From Isoptericola cucumis (lineage in GTDB: Bacteria > Actinomycetota > Actinomycetes > Actinomycetales > Cellulomonadaceae), in assembly GCF_014635665.1 (NCBI RefSeq), contig NZ_BMDG01000005.1, positions 62,001-126,000 on the forward strand: 64,000 bases of DNA, in the 5' to 3' direction. A program made the position numbers and the translations under genes. Of the stretch, positions 8,054-16,480 are shown in pieces (the stretch's first letter is position 1; every line of letters starts with the position of its first letter). Below the pieces are notes generated by a model. The model was not told the origin of the DNA, made no database searches, and saw nothing but the letters and a program-made list of their open reading frames with translations.

Positions 8054-9100
8054 TCAGCGCCGCGGGTCGACGACGACCATCCCGGCGCGCGGCGTGTCGT
8101 GCAGACCGGGCAGCAGACGGGCGCCCTCGGCGAGCCCGACGACCCGGTCGAGGAGGTCCCGGAGGCGCAGCGTGCCCGCCCCGACGAGCGCGAGCAGGTC
8201 CGGGTAGTCGGCGGCGGCCATGCCGTGGCTGCCGAGCACGTCCAGCTCCCAGCCGATGACGCGGGCCATCGGCACGCGGGGGTGCCCGCCGACCGGCGGG
8301 AGCAGCCCGACCTGGACGTGCCGGCCCCGGCGCCGGAGGCTGAGCACCGCGTCCGCGCAGGTGCGCTCGCTGCCCACGGCGTCGACGCTGACGTGGGCGC
8401 CGCCGCCGGTGACCTCGTGCACGACGGCCGGCAGGTCGAGCCCGTCGCGGGCGAGCACGGTCTGCTCGGCCCCCGCCCGGCGCGCGGCCTCGAGCGCGCC
8501 GTCGTACCGGTCGACGGCGACGACGTGCGCGCCGAGGGCGGCGGCGACCATCACCGCGCTGAGCCCGACGCCGCCGGCGCCCACGACGACGACCTGCTCG
8601 CCCGCCCGCACCCGCGCCCGGCCGGCGACGGCGCGGTAGGCGGTCGCGAACCGGCACCCGAGGCTGGCCGCGGTCGCGTCGTCGACGTCGTCGGGGATCG
8701 CCACGAGGTTGGTGTCCGCGGCGTGCAGCACCACCTGCTCGGCGAAGGAGCCCGCGTGCGAGAACCCGGGCTGCGTCTGGTCCGGGCAGACCTGCGACTG
8801 GCCCGAGCGGCACCACCCGCACCGCCCGCACCCGCACACGAACGGCGACGTGACGCGGTCGCCGACCTGCCAGCGCTCGACGCCGGACCCGACCGCCGCG
8901 ACGACGCCCGCCAGCTCGTGCCCCGGCACGTGGGGGAGCGAGGTGATGTCGTCGTCGTGCCCCGCCCAGGCGTGCCAGTCGCTCAGGCACAGGCCGCTGG
9001 CGTGCACCGTCACGACCACGCCTCCCGGTGGGGCGGCCGGGTCGGGCAGGTCGCGGACCGTCACCGGGCCGCCGAACTCGTCGAAGGTCATCGCACGCAC
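8054..9100 (-). CDS. zinc-dependent alcohol dehydrogenase (MDR family)
   Basis: A 348-residue medium-chain dehydrogenase. It shows the catalytic zinc site (Cys in ASGLCLSDWHAW, His/Glu in VPGHELAGVV), a structural zinc site with four Cys in CGCGRCGWCRSGQSQVC, and a Rossmann fold starting VVVVGAGGVGLSAVMVAAALGA near residue 165, with an Asp (VAVDRYD) at the end of the second strand, favouring NAD(H). It oxidises an alcohol or polyol to the carbonyl; the substrate is unknown. The start is taken as GTG 9100 because family members begin MRAM-FDEFG; ATG 9091 is the alternative. It is divergent from the ROK regulator across an AT-rich 260-nt interval. Confidence 0.87.
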   Translation of the reverse strand: MRAMTFDEFGGPVTVRDLPDPAAPPGGVVVTVHASGLCLSDWHAWAGHDDDITSLPHVPGHELAGVVAAVGSGVERWQVGDRVTSPFVCGCGRCGWCRSGQSQVCPDQTQPGFSHAGSFAEQVVLHAADTNLVAIPDDVDDATAASLGCRFATAYRAVAGRARVRAGEQVVVVGAGGVGLSAVMVAAALGAHVVAVDRYDGALEAARRAGAEQTVLARDGLDLPAVVHEVTGGGAHVSVDAVGSERTCADAVLSLRRRGRHVQVGLLPPVGGHPRVPMARVIGWELDVLGSHGMAAADYPDLLALVGAGTLRLRDLLDRVVGLAEGARLLPGLHDTPRAGMVVVDPRR

Positions 9101-9360
9101 ACCGGGATCCAACCACGGTCGTCGCTCGCTCGTGGGTGGATCTCGCCCGTGGATATCTCGTATATATCCGATGAAATTCATAGGGAATTCGTCCGAGGTC
9201 TGGCCGGAAGAATCCCGGCGGCCCTAGCGTCGCGCCCATGTCGAGGACGGTGCGTCGGTCGGGCGAGGCCGGAGGCGATTCTGCCAATGGTCGGGACGGG
9301 AGCAGAACTGATTCTGTCGGTCCATTGACGGAAAAATGGCGCCTTCGTAGCGTCGCCGGC
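9101..9360 (+). promoter_or_regulatory. AT-rich divergent control region between adh and the ROK operon
   Basis: In a GC-rich window, 9150-9200 is strikingly AT-rich. It contains an inverted repeat GGATAT/ATATCC (9151-9156 with 9164-9169) followed by GAAATTC and GAATTC boxes, a plausible operator for one or both divergent genes. A related pair TAGCGTCGC...CATGTCG occurs twice, near 9224-9244 and 9348-9367, the second overlapping the ROK promoter and start. CAATGG (9285-9290) and CCATTG (9323-9328) form a further spaced dyad. No convincing gene is seen here. Confidence 0.5.
9325..9353 (+). promoter_or_regulatory. promoter of the ROK/sulfatase operon (leaderless)
   Basis: TTGACG (9325-9330), a 17-nt spacer and TAGCGT (9348-9353) form a good sigma70-type promoter. 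The -10 ends 7 nt before the ATG at 9361, so transcription would start at or next to the start codon and the regulator mRNA would be leaderless. Confidence 0.6.
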
Positions 9361-10587
9361 ATGTCGATGACGACTGGGGTGCACGCGATGGTGCGGCGCA
9401 CCCACGAGGAGCGGGTGCTCGCCGCGCTGCGTGCCGGCGGGGCCCTGAGCCGCTCCGAGCTGGCCCGGCGGGTCGGCCTGTCCCGCACCACCCTGTCCGA
9501 GATCGCCGCGAGCCTGCTGCGCCGGGGCGCCGTCGTGGTCGTCGACACCGACGCCGCCACCCGCAGCGGCAGCGGCCGCCCCGCGGAGCGGCTGGCGCTC
9601 GACCCCGCGGCGGGGCAGTTCCTCGGAGTCGACTTCGGCCACCGGCGCGTGCACGTGGCCGTCGCCGACGCGTCGCACGAGATCATCGCGTCCGGCGCGG
9701 CGCCGTACGACGACGAGTCGTGGACCACCCGCATCGGGCTCGCGCTCGGGCTGGTGGACCGGCTCGTCGCGCGGGAGGGCCTGCACTTCGGCGCCCTCCA
9801 GGCGGTGGGGATCGGCGTGCCCGGGCCCTACGCGGGCGACAGCTCCGGCGGGTCGCCGGTGGCGTGGCACCGGCACGCGACACCGGGCGGCCTGCACGAC
9901 GCCTTCGCCGACCGGTTCGGCACCCCCGTGTTCGTCGACAACAACACGCGGCTCGCGGCCCTGGCCGAGGCCGTCTCCCGGCCCGACGGCCCCACGGACC
10001 TGATCTACGTGCGGCTGTCCGACGGCGTCGGGGGCGGCCTCGTCGTCGCGGGCAGCCTGGTCCGCGGTGCGCGCGGCTTCTCCGGCGAGCTCGGCCACGT
10101 CACCGCCGACCCCGGCGGGGTCACCTGCCGGTGCGGCAAGCGGGGCTGCCTGGAGACGATCGCGTCCGTCCCGGCGATCCTCGCGACCTGCCGCGACCGC
10201 GGCGTCGAGCTGACCGACCTGCGTGACCTCGCCGTCGCCGTCGACCGGGCGGACCCCGTCGTCGAGGCCGTCCTGCGGGAGGTGGGCACGACCCTCGGCC
10301 GGGTGCTGGGCGCCGCGGCGATGGTCCTCGACCCCGTGGACGTCGTCGTGGGCGGCGAGGTCGCCCACGTGGCCCCCGTGCTCGTGGAGCAGGCCGCCGC
10401 CACGCTGCGCTACGAGCTGCACTCCGTGCCCACGGACACCCCGCGCGTCGTGCGGGCGAGCCGGCTGGGCGACCACGGCGGCGCCCTCGGCGCGCTCGCC
10501 GCCCTCTTCCACGAGTCACCCCTGCTCGCCGGCTACGCCGCCCCCGAGGCCGTCGCCGGCCACCAGTCGAGAAGGAGCGCACGATGA
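9361..10587 (+). CDS. ROK family transcriptional regulator
   Basis: A 408-residue ROK repressor. An N-terminal winged helix-turn-helix (about 15-60: [31 protein letters not shown]) precedes a sugar-kinase-like ROK fold starting FLGVDFG near residue 84. It has the GIGVPGP loop near 150, [13 protein letters not shown] near 193, and the zinc-binding [10 protein letters not shown] near 257-266 within the EXGH-type block [15 protein letters not shown] repressors sense sugars or sugar phosphates, so this gene predicts a carbohydrate inducer for the operon it heads. ATG 9361 is preferred over 9238 because of the promoter just upstream. Its stop overlaps the permease ATG by 4 nt. Confidence 0.9.
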   Translation: MSMTTGVHAMVRRTHEERVLAALRAGGALSRSELARRVGLSRTTLSEIAASLLRRGAVVVVDTDAATRSGSGRPAERLALDPAAGQFLGVDFGHRRVHVAVADASHEIIASGAAPYDDESWTTRIGLALGLVDRLVAREGLHFGALQAVGIGVPGPYAGDSSGGSPVAWHRHATPGGLHDAFADRFGTPVFVDNNTRLAALAEAVSRPDGPTDLIYVRLSDGVGGGLVVAGSLVRGARGFSGELGHVTADPGGVTCRCGKRGCLETIASVPAILATCRDRGVELTDLRDLAVAVDRADPVVEAVLREVGTTLGRVLGAAAMVLDPVDVVVGGEVAHVAPVLVEQAAATLRYELHSVPTDTPRVVRASRLGDHGGALGALAALFHESPLLAGYAAPEAVAGHQSRRSAR

Positions 10588-11444
10588 CCGCTTCGACCGT
10601 CCGACCGTCCCCCGACCGGCCGCGGGCCGCGGGCGCCGTGCCCGGGACCGGCGACCCCCCGACGCCGCGCGCAGCAGGCGGGCCGCGCCGGCGGGCCTCC
10701 CGCCGCACCACCGTCCGCGTGCTCAACGTCGTCTCGATCGTCGGCGGCATCGCGATCTGGTGGGTCCTCGCCCTCGCGGGGTTCCAGTTCCCCACACCGC
10801 CCGAGGTGGTGAGCAAGGCCGTCGAGCTGTGGCAGGCGGGCACCCTCACGCAGGACGTGCTCGCGAGCCTCGGGCGGGTGCTGACCGGATTCCTGCTCGG
10901 CTCGGCGCTCGCGATCCCCGTGGGCTTCCTCATGGGCTGGTACTCGGTGGCGCGCGGGCTCCTGGAGCCGTGGATCCAGTTCTTCCGCACCATCCCGCCC
11001 CTGGCGCTGCTGCCGCTGGTGCTGGTGCTCCTGGGCATCGGCGAGCTGCCCAAGGTCTTCGTGATCTTCCTCGCGGCTTTCCTGGCATGCGTCATCTCGA
11101 CGTACCAGGGCGTGGTGAGCGTCGACAGGACGCTCATCAACGCGGCGACCGTCCTCGGGGCCAAGGACGGGACGATCTTCGCGAGGGTCGTCGTGCCGGC
11201 GTCGACGCCGTTCATCCTCGTCGGGATGCGCGTCGGCCTCGGCTCGTCGTGGGCCACCCTCGTGGCCGCCGAGCTGCTGGCCGCCCAGGCCGGCCTCGGC
11301 TACCGCATGCAGCAGGCGCAGCTCTACTACGACCTCGCGACGATCTTCGTGGGCATCGTCGTCATCGGGATCCTCGGCCTGGTCATGGATCGGCTGCTGC
11401 TGCTCGCGGAGTCCAAGCTCACCGGATGGCAGGAGCGACGCTGA
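10584..11444 (+). CDS. ABC transporter permease, NitT/TauT (SsuC/TauC-like) class
   Basis: A 286-residue inner-membrane permease with a 45-residue Pro/Ala/Arg-rich cytosolic N-terminus and about six TM helices. The family EAA loop is seen as [39 protein letters not shown] near residues 185-225, and the entry helix region has the typical PTPPEVV and [22 protein letters not shown] segments. Relatives import sulfonates, sulfate esters, nitrate, taurine, aromatic acids or pyrimidine precursors. It overlaps the ROK gene by 4 nt and abuts the ATPase with a shared A (TGATG), so the three are translationally coupled. Confidence 0.9.
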   Translation: MTASTVRPSPDRPRAAGAVPGTGDPPTPRAAGGPRRRASRRTTVRVLNVVSIVGGIAIWWVLALAGFQFPTPPEVVSKAVELWQAGTLTQDVLASLGRVLTGFLLGSALAIPVGFLMGWYSVARGLLEPWIQFFRTIPPLALLPLVLVLLGIGELPKVFVIFLAAFLACVISTYQGVVSVDRTLINAATVLGAKDGTIFARVVVPASTPFILVGMRVGLGSSWATLVAAELLAAQAGLGYRMQQAQLYYDLATIFVGIVVIGILGLVMDRLLLLAESKLTGWQERR

Positions 11445-12277
11445 TGACCCGGACCACACAGACTCGGACCACACCGGCCGCGACGCAGGGCGTGGGCGGC
11501 ACCGCGAAGATCTCCGTGCAGCACGTGCGCAAGACGTTCGCGCTGAAGAACGAGGAGTTCGTCGCGCTCGACGACGTCTCCCTCGACATCGCCGACAACG
11601 AGTTCGTGACCGTCGTGGGCCCGTCGGGCTGCGGCAAGTCCACGCTGATGAACGTTCTCGCCGGCCTGGAGACCCCGACGTCGGGACACGCGCGCGTGGA
11701 CGGCGCGGACGTCACGGGCCCGGGGCCCGAGCGCGGCGTGATCTTCCAGCAGTACGCGCTGTTCCCGTGGCTGACCGTGCGCAAGAACATCGAGTTCGGG
11801 CTCAAGGTCGCCGGGCTGGGCAAGGCCGAGCGCCGCGAGAAGGCCGAGCACTTCATCGACCTCGTCGGGCTCGGACAGTTCGCCGACGCCCTGCCGAAGA
11901 TGCTGTCGGGCGGCATGAAGCAGCGGTGCGCCATCGCGCGGGCCTACGCCGTCGACCCGTCGATCCTGCTCATGGACGAGCCGTTCGGTGCGCTCGACGC
12001 GCTCACCCGGGTGACGCTGCAGGAGCAGCTCCTGGACACCTGGAGCCGTGAGCAGCGCACCGTCATGTTCATCACCCACGACGTCGACGAGGCCGTGTTC
12101 CTCGCGAACCGCGTGGTGGTCATGGCCGCGCGCCCAGGGCGCATCTACGACGTCGTGGACGTCGACCTGCCGTACCCCCGCACCGAGGAGGTGCGTCTCA
12201 GCCCGGAGTTCGCCGCGCTGCGCAACCGCGTGTGGCGCTCCGTGTACCACCAGACCCCCGCCGCCACCCGTCCCTGA
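11444..12277 (+). CDS. ABC transporter ATP-binding protein, NitT/TauT class
   Basis: A 277-residue nucleotide-binding subunit. It shows Walker A GPSGCGKST near 63-71, Q-loop FQQYALFPWLTV near 105, signature LSGGMKQRCAIARAYA near 154, Walker B ILLMDEPFGALDALTR near 175 and the switch His in FITHDVDEAV near 210. The sequence is of the SsuB/TauB type (LTVRKNIEFGLKVAG). It would energise the permease encoded just upstream. Its ATG shares one base with the stop of the permease. The solute-binding protein follows after 41 nt with its own AAGGA site. Confidence 0.92.
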   Translation: MTRTTQTRTTPAATQGVGGTAKISVQHVRKTFALKNEEFVALDDVSLDIADNEFVTVVGPSGCGKSTLMNVLAGLETPTSGHARVDGADVTGPGPERGVIFQQYALFPWLTVRKNIEFGLKVAGLGKAERREKAEHFIDLVGLGQFADALPKMLSGGMKQRCAIARAYAVDPSILLMDEPFGALDALTRVTLQEQLLDTWSREQRTVMFITHDVDEAVFLANRVVVMAARPGRIYDVVDVDLPYPRTEEVRLSPEFAALRNRVWRSVYHQTPAATRP

Positions 12278-12318
12278 CCCACTCCTGAGCCACGCCCTGA
12301 CCCACGAAGGACACTCCC

Positions 12319-13335
12319 ATGCGACCTGACCGAACCGCCCGCCGCGCCGTCGCCCTGTCGGCGCTGCTGGCTGCCACGCTCACCGCCACCGCCGCCTGCT
12401 CCGGTTCGGACACGGCGGGCAGCTCCCCCGACGCCGAGACCGTGGAGGTGAGCTTCGGCTACATCCCGGACTTCAACGGCACCAGCCTGCTCGCGATCGC
12501 CGAGGACCAGGGCCTGTGGGCCAAGCACGGCGTGGAGGCGACCACGCCGTCGTTCACCAACGGCCCGCTGCAGATCCAGGCGCTCGGCACGGGCGACCTG
12601 GACTTCGGGTACATCGGGCCGGGGGCGTTCTGGCTGCCGGCGTCGGGCCAGGCCAAGATCGTCGCGATGAACACGCTCGGCCAGGCCGACCGCGTCGTCG
12701 GGCAGCCGGGCATCGAGTCGATCGAGGACCTGCGCGGCAAGAAGGTCGCCGTCCCGGAGGGCACCTCGGGCGACATGATCCTCACCCTGGCCCTCGAGGA
12801 GGCGGGGATGACCAAGGACGACGTGGAGATCGTGCCGATGGAGCCGTCGGCGATCGTCGCGGCGCTGTCGTCCGGGAAGGTCGACGGCGCCGGGTTCTGG
12901 TACCCGGCCCTGGCGACCGTGCAGAAGCAGGTCCCGGACCTCGTGGAGATCGCGGACAACACCGACTTCGAGGAGACCGTGGCGTTCCCCACGGCCTTCG
13001 TGGCGGGCAACGAGGTGGTCGAGAACGACCCGGAGAAGCTCGACCGGGTGCTCGCCGTGCTGCGCGACGCGATCGACTACCGCGCCGAGCACATGGACGA
13101 GGCGATCGAGCTGACCGCCGAGTTCAACGACCTCCCGGTGGCCGACGTGAAGGCGGACGCCGAGAACGTGCAGGTGCTGAGCCTGGAGGAGATCGACGGC
13201 TACACCAAGGACGGCACGTTCGACACCTGGCTGTCGGGGATGGAGGACTACTTCGTCGCGGCCGGCCAGCTGCCCGAGGCCGTCGACCCGGCCGAGTTCT
13301 ACACCGGCGACCAGTTCCTCGAGGCGGGGAAGTGA
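12319..13335 (+). CDS. ABC transporter substrate-binding lipoprotein, TauA/SsuA-like
   Basis: A 338-residue lipoprotein. A signal peptide ends in the lipobox TAAC (Cys about 29), followed by a Ser/Asp linker and a two-lobed periplasmic-binding fold of the NMT1/TauA type (VSFGYIPDFNGTSLLAIAEDQGLWAKHGVE at the start; GTGDLDFGYIGPGAFWLP; GKKVAVPEGTSGDMIL at the hinge). This family binds sulfonates, sulfate esters, nitrate or thiamine precursors rather than simple sugars, which is notable given the carbohydrate-type regulator. The presence of two sulfatases downstream suggests a sulfated organic ligand. Its stop overlaps the sulfatase GTG (GTGA). Confidence 0.9.
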   Translation: MRPDRTARRAVALSALLAATLTATAACSGSDTAGSSPDAETVEVSFGYIPDFNGTSLLAIAEDQGLWAKHGVEATTPSFTNGPLQIQALGTGDLDFGYIGPGAFWLPASGQAKIVAMNTLGQADRVVGQPGIESIEDLRGKKVAVPEGTSGDMILTLALEEAGMTKDDVEIVPMEPSAIVAALSSGKVDGAGFWYPALATVQKQVPDLVEIADNTDFEETVAFPTAFVAGNEVVENDPEKLDRVLAVLRDAIDYRAEHMDEAIELTAEFNDLPVADVKADAENVQVLSLEEIDGYTKDGTFDTWLSGMEDYFVAAGQLPEAVDPAEFYTGDQFLEAGK

Positions 13336-14897
13336 CGCCCGTGACGGACGCGCCGGGCGCGCCGCGGACCGGGGAACGGACGCGGCCGACCCACGGGCCG
13401 ACCAACGTCCTGTTCCTCATGACCGATCAGCACCGGGCGGACACCCTCGGCGCCTACGGCAACCCGCGGGCCGCGACGCCGGTGCTGGACGACCTCGCCC
13501 GCTCCGGCACGCGCTTCGACCGCTGGTACACGCCGACCGCCATCTGCACGCCCGCCCGCGCCAGCCTGCTGACGGGTCAGGCGCCGTTCCGCCACCGCGT
13601 GCTCGCGAACCACGAGCGCAACGTCGGGTACCTGGAGGACGTCGCCGAGGGCACGTTCACGTTCGTCGAGGCGCTGCGCTCCCGGGGCTACAACACGGGG
13701 TTGGTGGGCAAGTGGCACGCCGGCACCGAGAAGGACGCCGGTGCCTTCGGGTTCGACGGCCCCGACCTGCCCGGCTGGCACAACCCCGTGGAGCACCCCG
13801 ACTACCTGAAGTACCTCGCCGACAAGGGCCTCCCGCCGTACGAGATCAGCGACCGCGTGCGCGGCACGCTGCCCAACGGGGGGCCGGGCAACCTGCTCGC
13901 GGCGCGCCTGCACCAGCCGCTCGAGGCGACGTTCGAGCACTACCTCGCGACCCGCACGATCGAGCTGCTCGAGCGGTACGCCGACGACTTCCGCAGCGGC
14001 GCCAGGCCGTTCTTCCTCGAGCTGAGCTTCTTCGGCCCGCACCTGCCCTACGTGGTGCCGGACGAGTACTTCGACCTGGTCGACCCGGCGGACGTGGAGC
14101 TGCCAAGGTCGATCGCGGAGACGTTCGCCGGCAAGCCGCCGGTGCAGGCGAACTACAGCGCGCACTGGACGTTCGACACCATGCCGCTGGAGACGACGCG
14201 CAAGCTCATCGCCGTCTACTGGGGCTACGTCGCGATGATCGACCACGAGATCGGGCGCGTGATGGACGCGCTGGAGCGCCTGGGCCTGACCGGCGACACG
14301 GCCGTGTTCTTCACGAGCGACCACGGCGAGTTCACCGGCTCCCACCGCCTGCACGACAAGGGCCCGGCGATGTACGAGGACATCTACCGCACGGCGGGGC
14401 TGCTGCGCGTGCCGGGCGGGCCGGCGGGGCAGGTGCGCACCGAGTTCGTCAGCCTGCTCGACTGCACCGCCACGATCCTCGAGCTCGCGGGCCTCGACCC
14501 CGCACCGGCGGTGGACTCCCGCAGCCTGCTGCCGCTCGCGCGCGGCGCGGACGTGCCGTGGGACGACGACATCGTCTGCGAGTTCCACGGGCACCACTTC
14601 CCGTACCCGCAGCGCATGCTGCGCACCGACCGGTACAAGCTCGTCGTCAACCCCGACTCGACCAACGAGCTGTACGACCTCGAGCTCGACCCCGACGAGC
14701 TGCTCAACGTCTACGACCTCCCGGAGAGCGCGGAGGTCCGCCGTCGGATGATGCGGCGCCTGTACCAGGTGCTCCGGGAGCGCGGCGACAACTTCTACCA
14801 CTGGATGACCACCATGTACGACGTCGGCGAGGTCGACCACGACCCCACCCAGTCGGGTCTCGACGAGACCACGTACTCCGGCGAGGTCGCGTCATGA
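13332..14897 (+). CDS. type I sulfatase (formylglycine-dependent), first of a pair
   Basis: A 521-residue arylsulfatase-family enzyme. NVLFLMTDQHRADTLGAYGN near 31-50 supplies the first metal Asp residues. The active-site motif CTPARASLLTG starts at Cys72, the residue that a formylglycine-generating enzyme or anaerobic maturase must convert to formylglycine. LVGKWHAG carries the conserved Lys/His, and FFTSDHGEFTGSHRLHDKG near 315 the second metal Asp/His pair. No signal peptide is seen, so it looks cytosolic. It cleaves a sulfate ester, probably from an imported sulfated sugar. The GTG at 13332 overlaps the upstream stop; GTG 13341 is an alternative. No maturase gene is in the window. Confidence 0.9.
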   Translation: MTPVTDAPGAPRTGERTRPTHGPTNVLFLMTDQHRADTLGAYGNPRAATPVLDDLARSGTRFDRWYTPTAICTPARASLLTGQAPFRHRVLANHERNVGYLEDVAEGTFTFVEALRSRGYNTGLVGKWHAGTEKDAGAFGFDGPDLPGWHNPVEHPDYLKYLADKGLPPYEISDRVRGTLPNGGPGNLLAARLHQPLEATFEHYLATRTIELLERYADDFRSGARPFFLELSFFGPHLPYVVPDEYFDLVDPADVELPRSIAETFAGKPPVQANYSAHWTFDTMPLETTRKLIAVYWGYVAMIDHEIGRVMDALERLGLTGDTAVFFTSDHGEFTGSHRLHDKGPAMYEDIYRTAGLLRVPGGPAGQVRTEFVSLLDCTATILELAGLDPAPAVDSRSLLPLARGADVPWDDDIVCEFHGHHFPYPQRMLRTDRYKLVVNPDSTNELYDLELDPDELLNVYDLPESAEVRRRMMRRLYQVLRERGDNFYHWMTTMYDVGEVDHDPTQSGLDETTYSGEVAS

Positions 14898-16480
14898 CCC
14901 GGCGCCCGAACATCGTCCTCGTGCTGACCGACGACCACGCGGCGCACGCGATCGGGGCGTACGGGTCGGTGGTCAACGCGACGCCGCGGATCGACGAGAT
15001 CGGCGAGCACGGGGTGCGCCTGGAGCGGTGCTACGCGACGAACTCGTTGTGCACCCCGTCGCGCGCGTCGATCCTCACGGGCACGTACTCCCACGTCAAC
15101 GGCGTGACGACGCTCTCGACACCGATCGACGCCGGCCAGCCGACGTTCGTCTCGCAGCTGCGGGCCGCGGGCTACCGCACCGCGGTGGTGGGCAAGTGGC
15201 ACATGGGCCACGGCGGCGACCACGACCCGCAGGGGTTCGACTACTGGGACGTGCTGATCGACCAGGGCGAGTACTTCGACCCGACGTTCCGGTCGGCGGG
15301 CGGGCTGCGCACGGAGCCCGGGTACGCGACGGACGTCATCACCGACCTCGCGCTGGGCTGGCTGGAGTCGCTGGCTGGCGACGACCCGTGGTGCGTGCTG
15401 ATCTGGCACAAGGCGCCGCACCGGTCGTGGGAGCCGCACCCGCGGCACGCCGGCCTGTACTCCGACCCGATCCCCGTGCCGGAGTCGTTCACCGACGACT
15501 ACGCGACGCGCTCGTCGTCCTCGCGACGGGCGGCGATGCGGATCGCCGATCACCTCACGGCCACCGACCTCAAGGTGGACCCGCCCGAGGGGCTGTCCTA
15601 CGACGAGCTGGCGCTGTGGAAGTACCAGCGGTACATGGAGGACTACCTGCGCTGCGTGGCGTCGGTGGACGAGAACGTGGGCCGGGTGACGGACTGGCTG
15701 CGCGAGCGCGGCGAGCTCGACGACACGCTGCTGATGTACTCCTCGGACCAGGGGTTCTTCCTGGGCGAGCACGGCTGGTTCGACAAGCGCTTCATGTACG
15801 AGGAGTCGATCCGCATGCCGTTCCTGCTGTCCTACCCGCGGGCGCTGCCCGCAGGCGGCGTGCACGACGACATCGTGACCAACGTCGACCTGGCGCGCAC
15901 GATCCTCGACGCAGCCGGCGTCGAGGCGCACCCGCGGATGCAGGGCCGGTCGTTCTGGCGCGACGTGGCCGGGGGCGTGGCAAGGGGCGTGGCAGCGGAC
16001 GGCGAGGGCCGGGAGCCGGCCCCGCAGGGCTTCTACTACCGGTACTGGGAGCACGACGACGCGCACCACAAGGCGCCCGCGCACTACGGGTACCGCGACC
16101 GGCGCTACAAGCTCGTCTACTACTACAACGACGGGCTCGGCCTGCCCGGCACCGGGCCGCAGACGTACCCGGGGGAGTGGGAGCTCTTCGACACCGAGCG
16201 CGACCCGGACGAGCTGCGCAACGTCGCCGACGACCCCGCCTACGCGGACGTCCGGGCGCGGCTCGAGGCCGACCTGTGGCACGCGCAGTCCGCCGTCGGC
16301 GACGTGCCGCACCCGAGCCAGCCGGTGCCGGCGGGCGTCGCGCCCGACCACGCGGCGCCCGGCGGCGGGGCACCGGGCCTGCACCTCACGACGACCGAGC
16401 ACCTCACGACCGAGCATCTCACGACCGAGCACCTCACGACCGAGCACCACACGACGAACGAGACTGGAGCGAGAGCATGA
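14894..16480 (+). CDS. type I sulfatase, second of a pair, with repetitive C-terminus
   Basis: A 528-residue sulfatase, distinct from its neighbour but the same fold. NIVLVLTDDHAAHAIGAYG comes first, then active-site CTPSRASILTG with Cys53, then VVGKWHMGHGGDHDPQGFDYW, LIWHKAPHRSWEPHP and MYSSDQGFFLGEHGWFDKR for metal and sulfate binding. It resembles sulfatases of polysaccharide utilisation loci (heparan/ulvan/fucan-type). The C-terminal 50 residues are low complexity and end in TEHLT-type tandem repeats encoded by 15-nt repeats. There is no signal peptide. The ATG overlaps the first sulfatase stop, and its own stop overlaps the GH43-like gene, both as ATGA. Confidence 0.9.
   Translation: MTRRPNIVLVLTDDHAAHAIGAYGSVVNATPRIDEIGEHGVRLERCYATNSLCTPSRASILTGTYSHVNGVTTLSTPIDAGQPTFVSQLRAAGYRTAVVGKWHMGHGGDHDPQGFDYWDVLIDQGEYFDPTFRSAGGLRTEPGYATDVITDLALGWLESLAGDDPWCVLIWHKAPHRSWEPHPRHAGLYSDPIPVPESFTDDYATRSSSSRRAAMRIADHLTATDLKVDPPEGLSYDELALWKYQRYMEDYLRCVASVDENVGRVTDWLRERGELDDTLLMYSSDQGFFLGEHGWFDKRFMYEESIRMPFLLSYPRALPAGGVHDDIVTNVDLARTILDAAGVEAHPRMQGRSFWRDVAGGVARGVAADGEGREPAPQGFYYRYWEHDDAHHKAPAHYGYRDRRYKLVYYYNDGLGLPGTGPQTYPGEWELFDTERDPDELRNVADDPAYADVRARLEADLWHAQSAVGDVPHPSQPVPAGVAPDHAAPGGGAPGLHLTTTEHLTTEHLTTEHLTTEHHTTNETGARA
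16379..16455 (+). repeat. 15-nt tandem repeat inside the second sulfatase gene
   Basis: Units of GAGCACCTCACGACC start at 16397, 16412 (one T change), 16427 and 16442 (diverging), with a partial unit before. They encode TEHLT-type repeats at the extreme C-terminus. The unit is a multiple of three, so copy-number change alters only tail length. Confidence 0.85.

Noticed and set aside
9101-9181. 27-codon N-terminal extension of the alcohol dehydrogenase to ATG 9181
   Set aside because: It would run through the AT-rich dyad and adds residues absent from the family; GTG 9100 gives the expected MRAM-like start.
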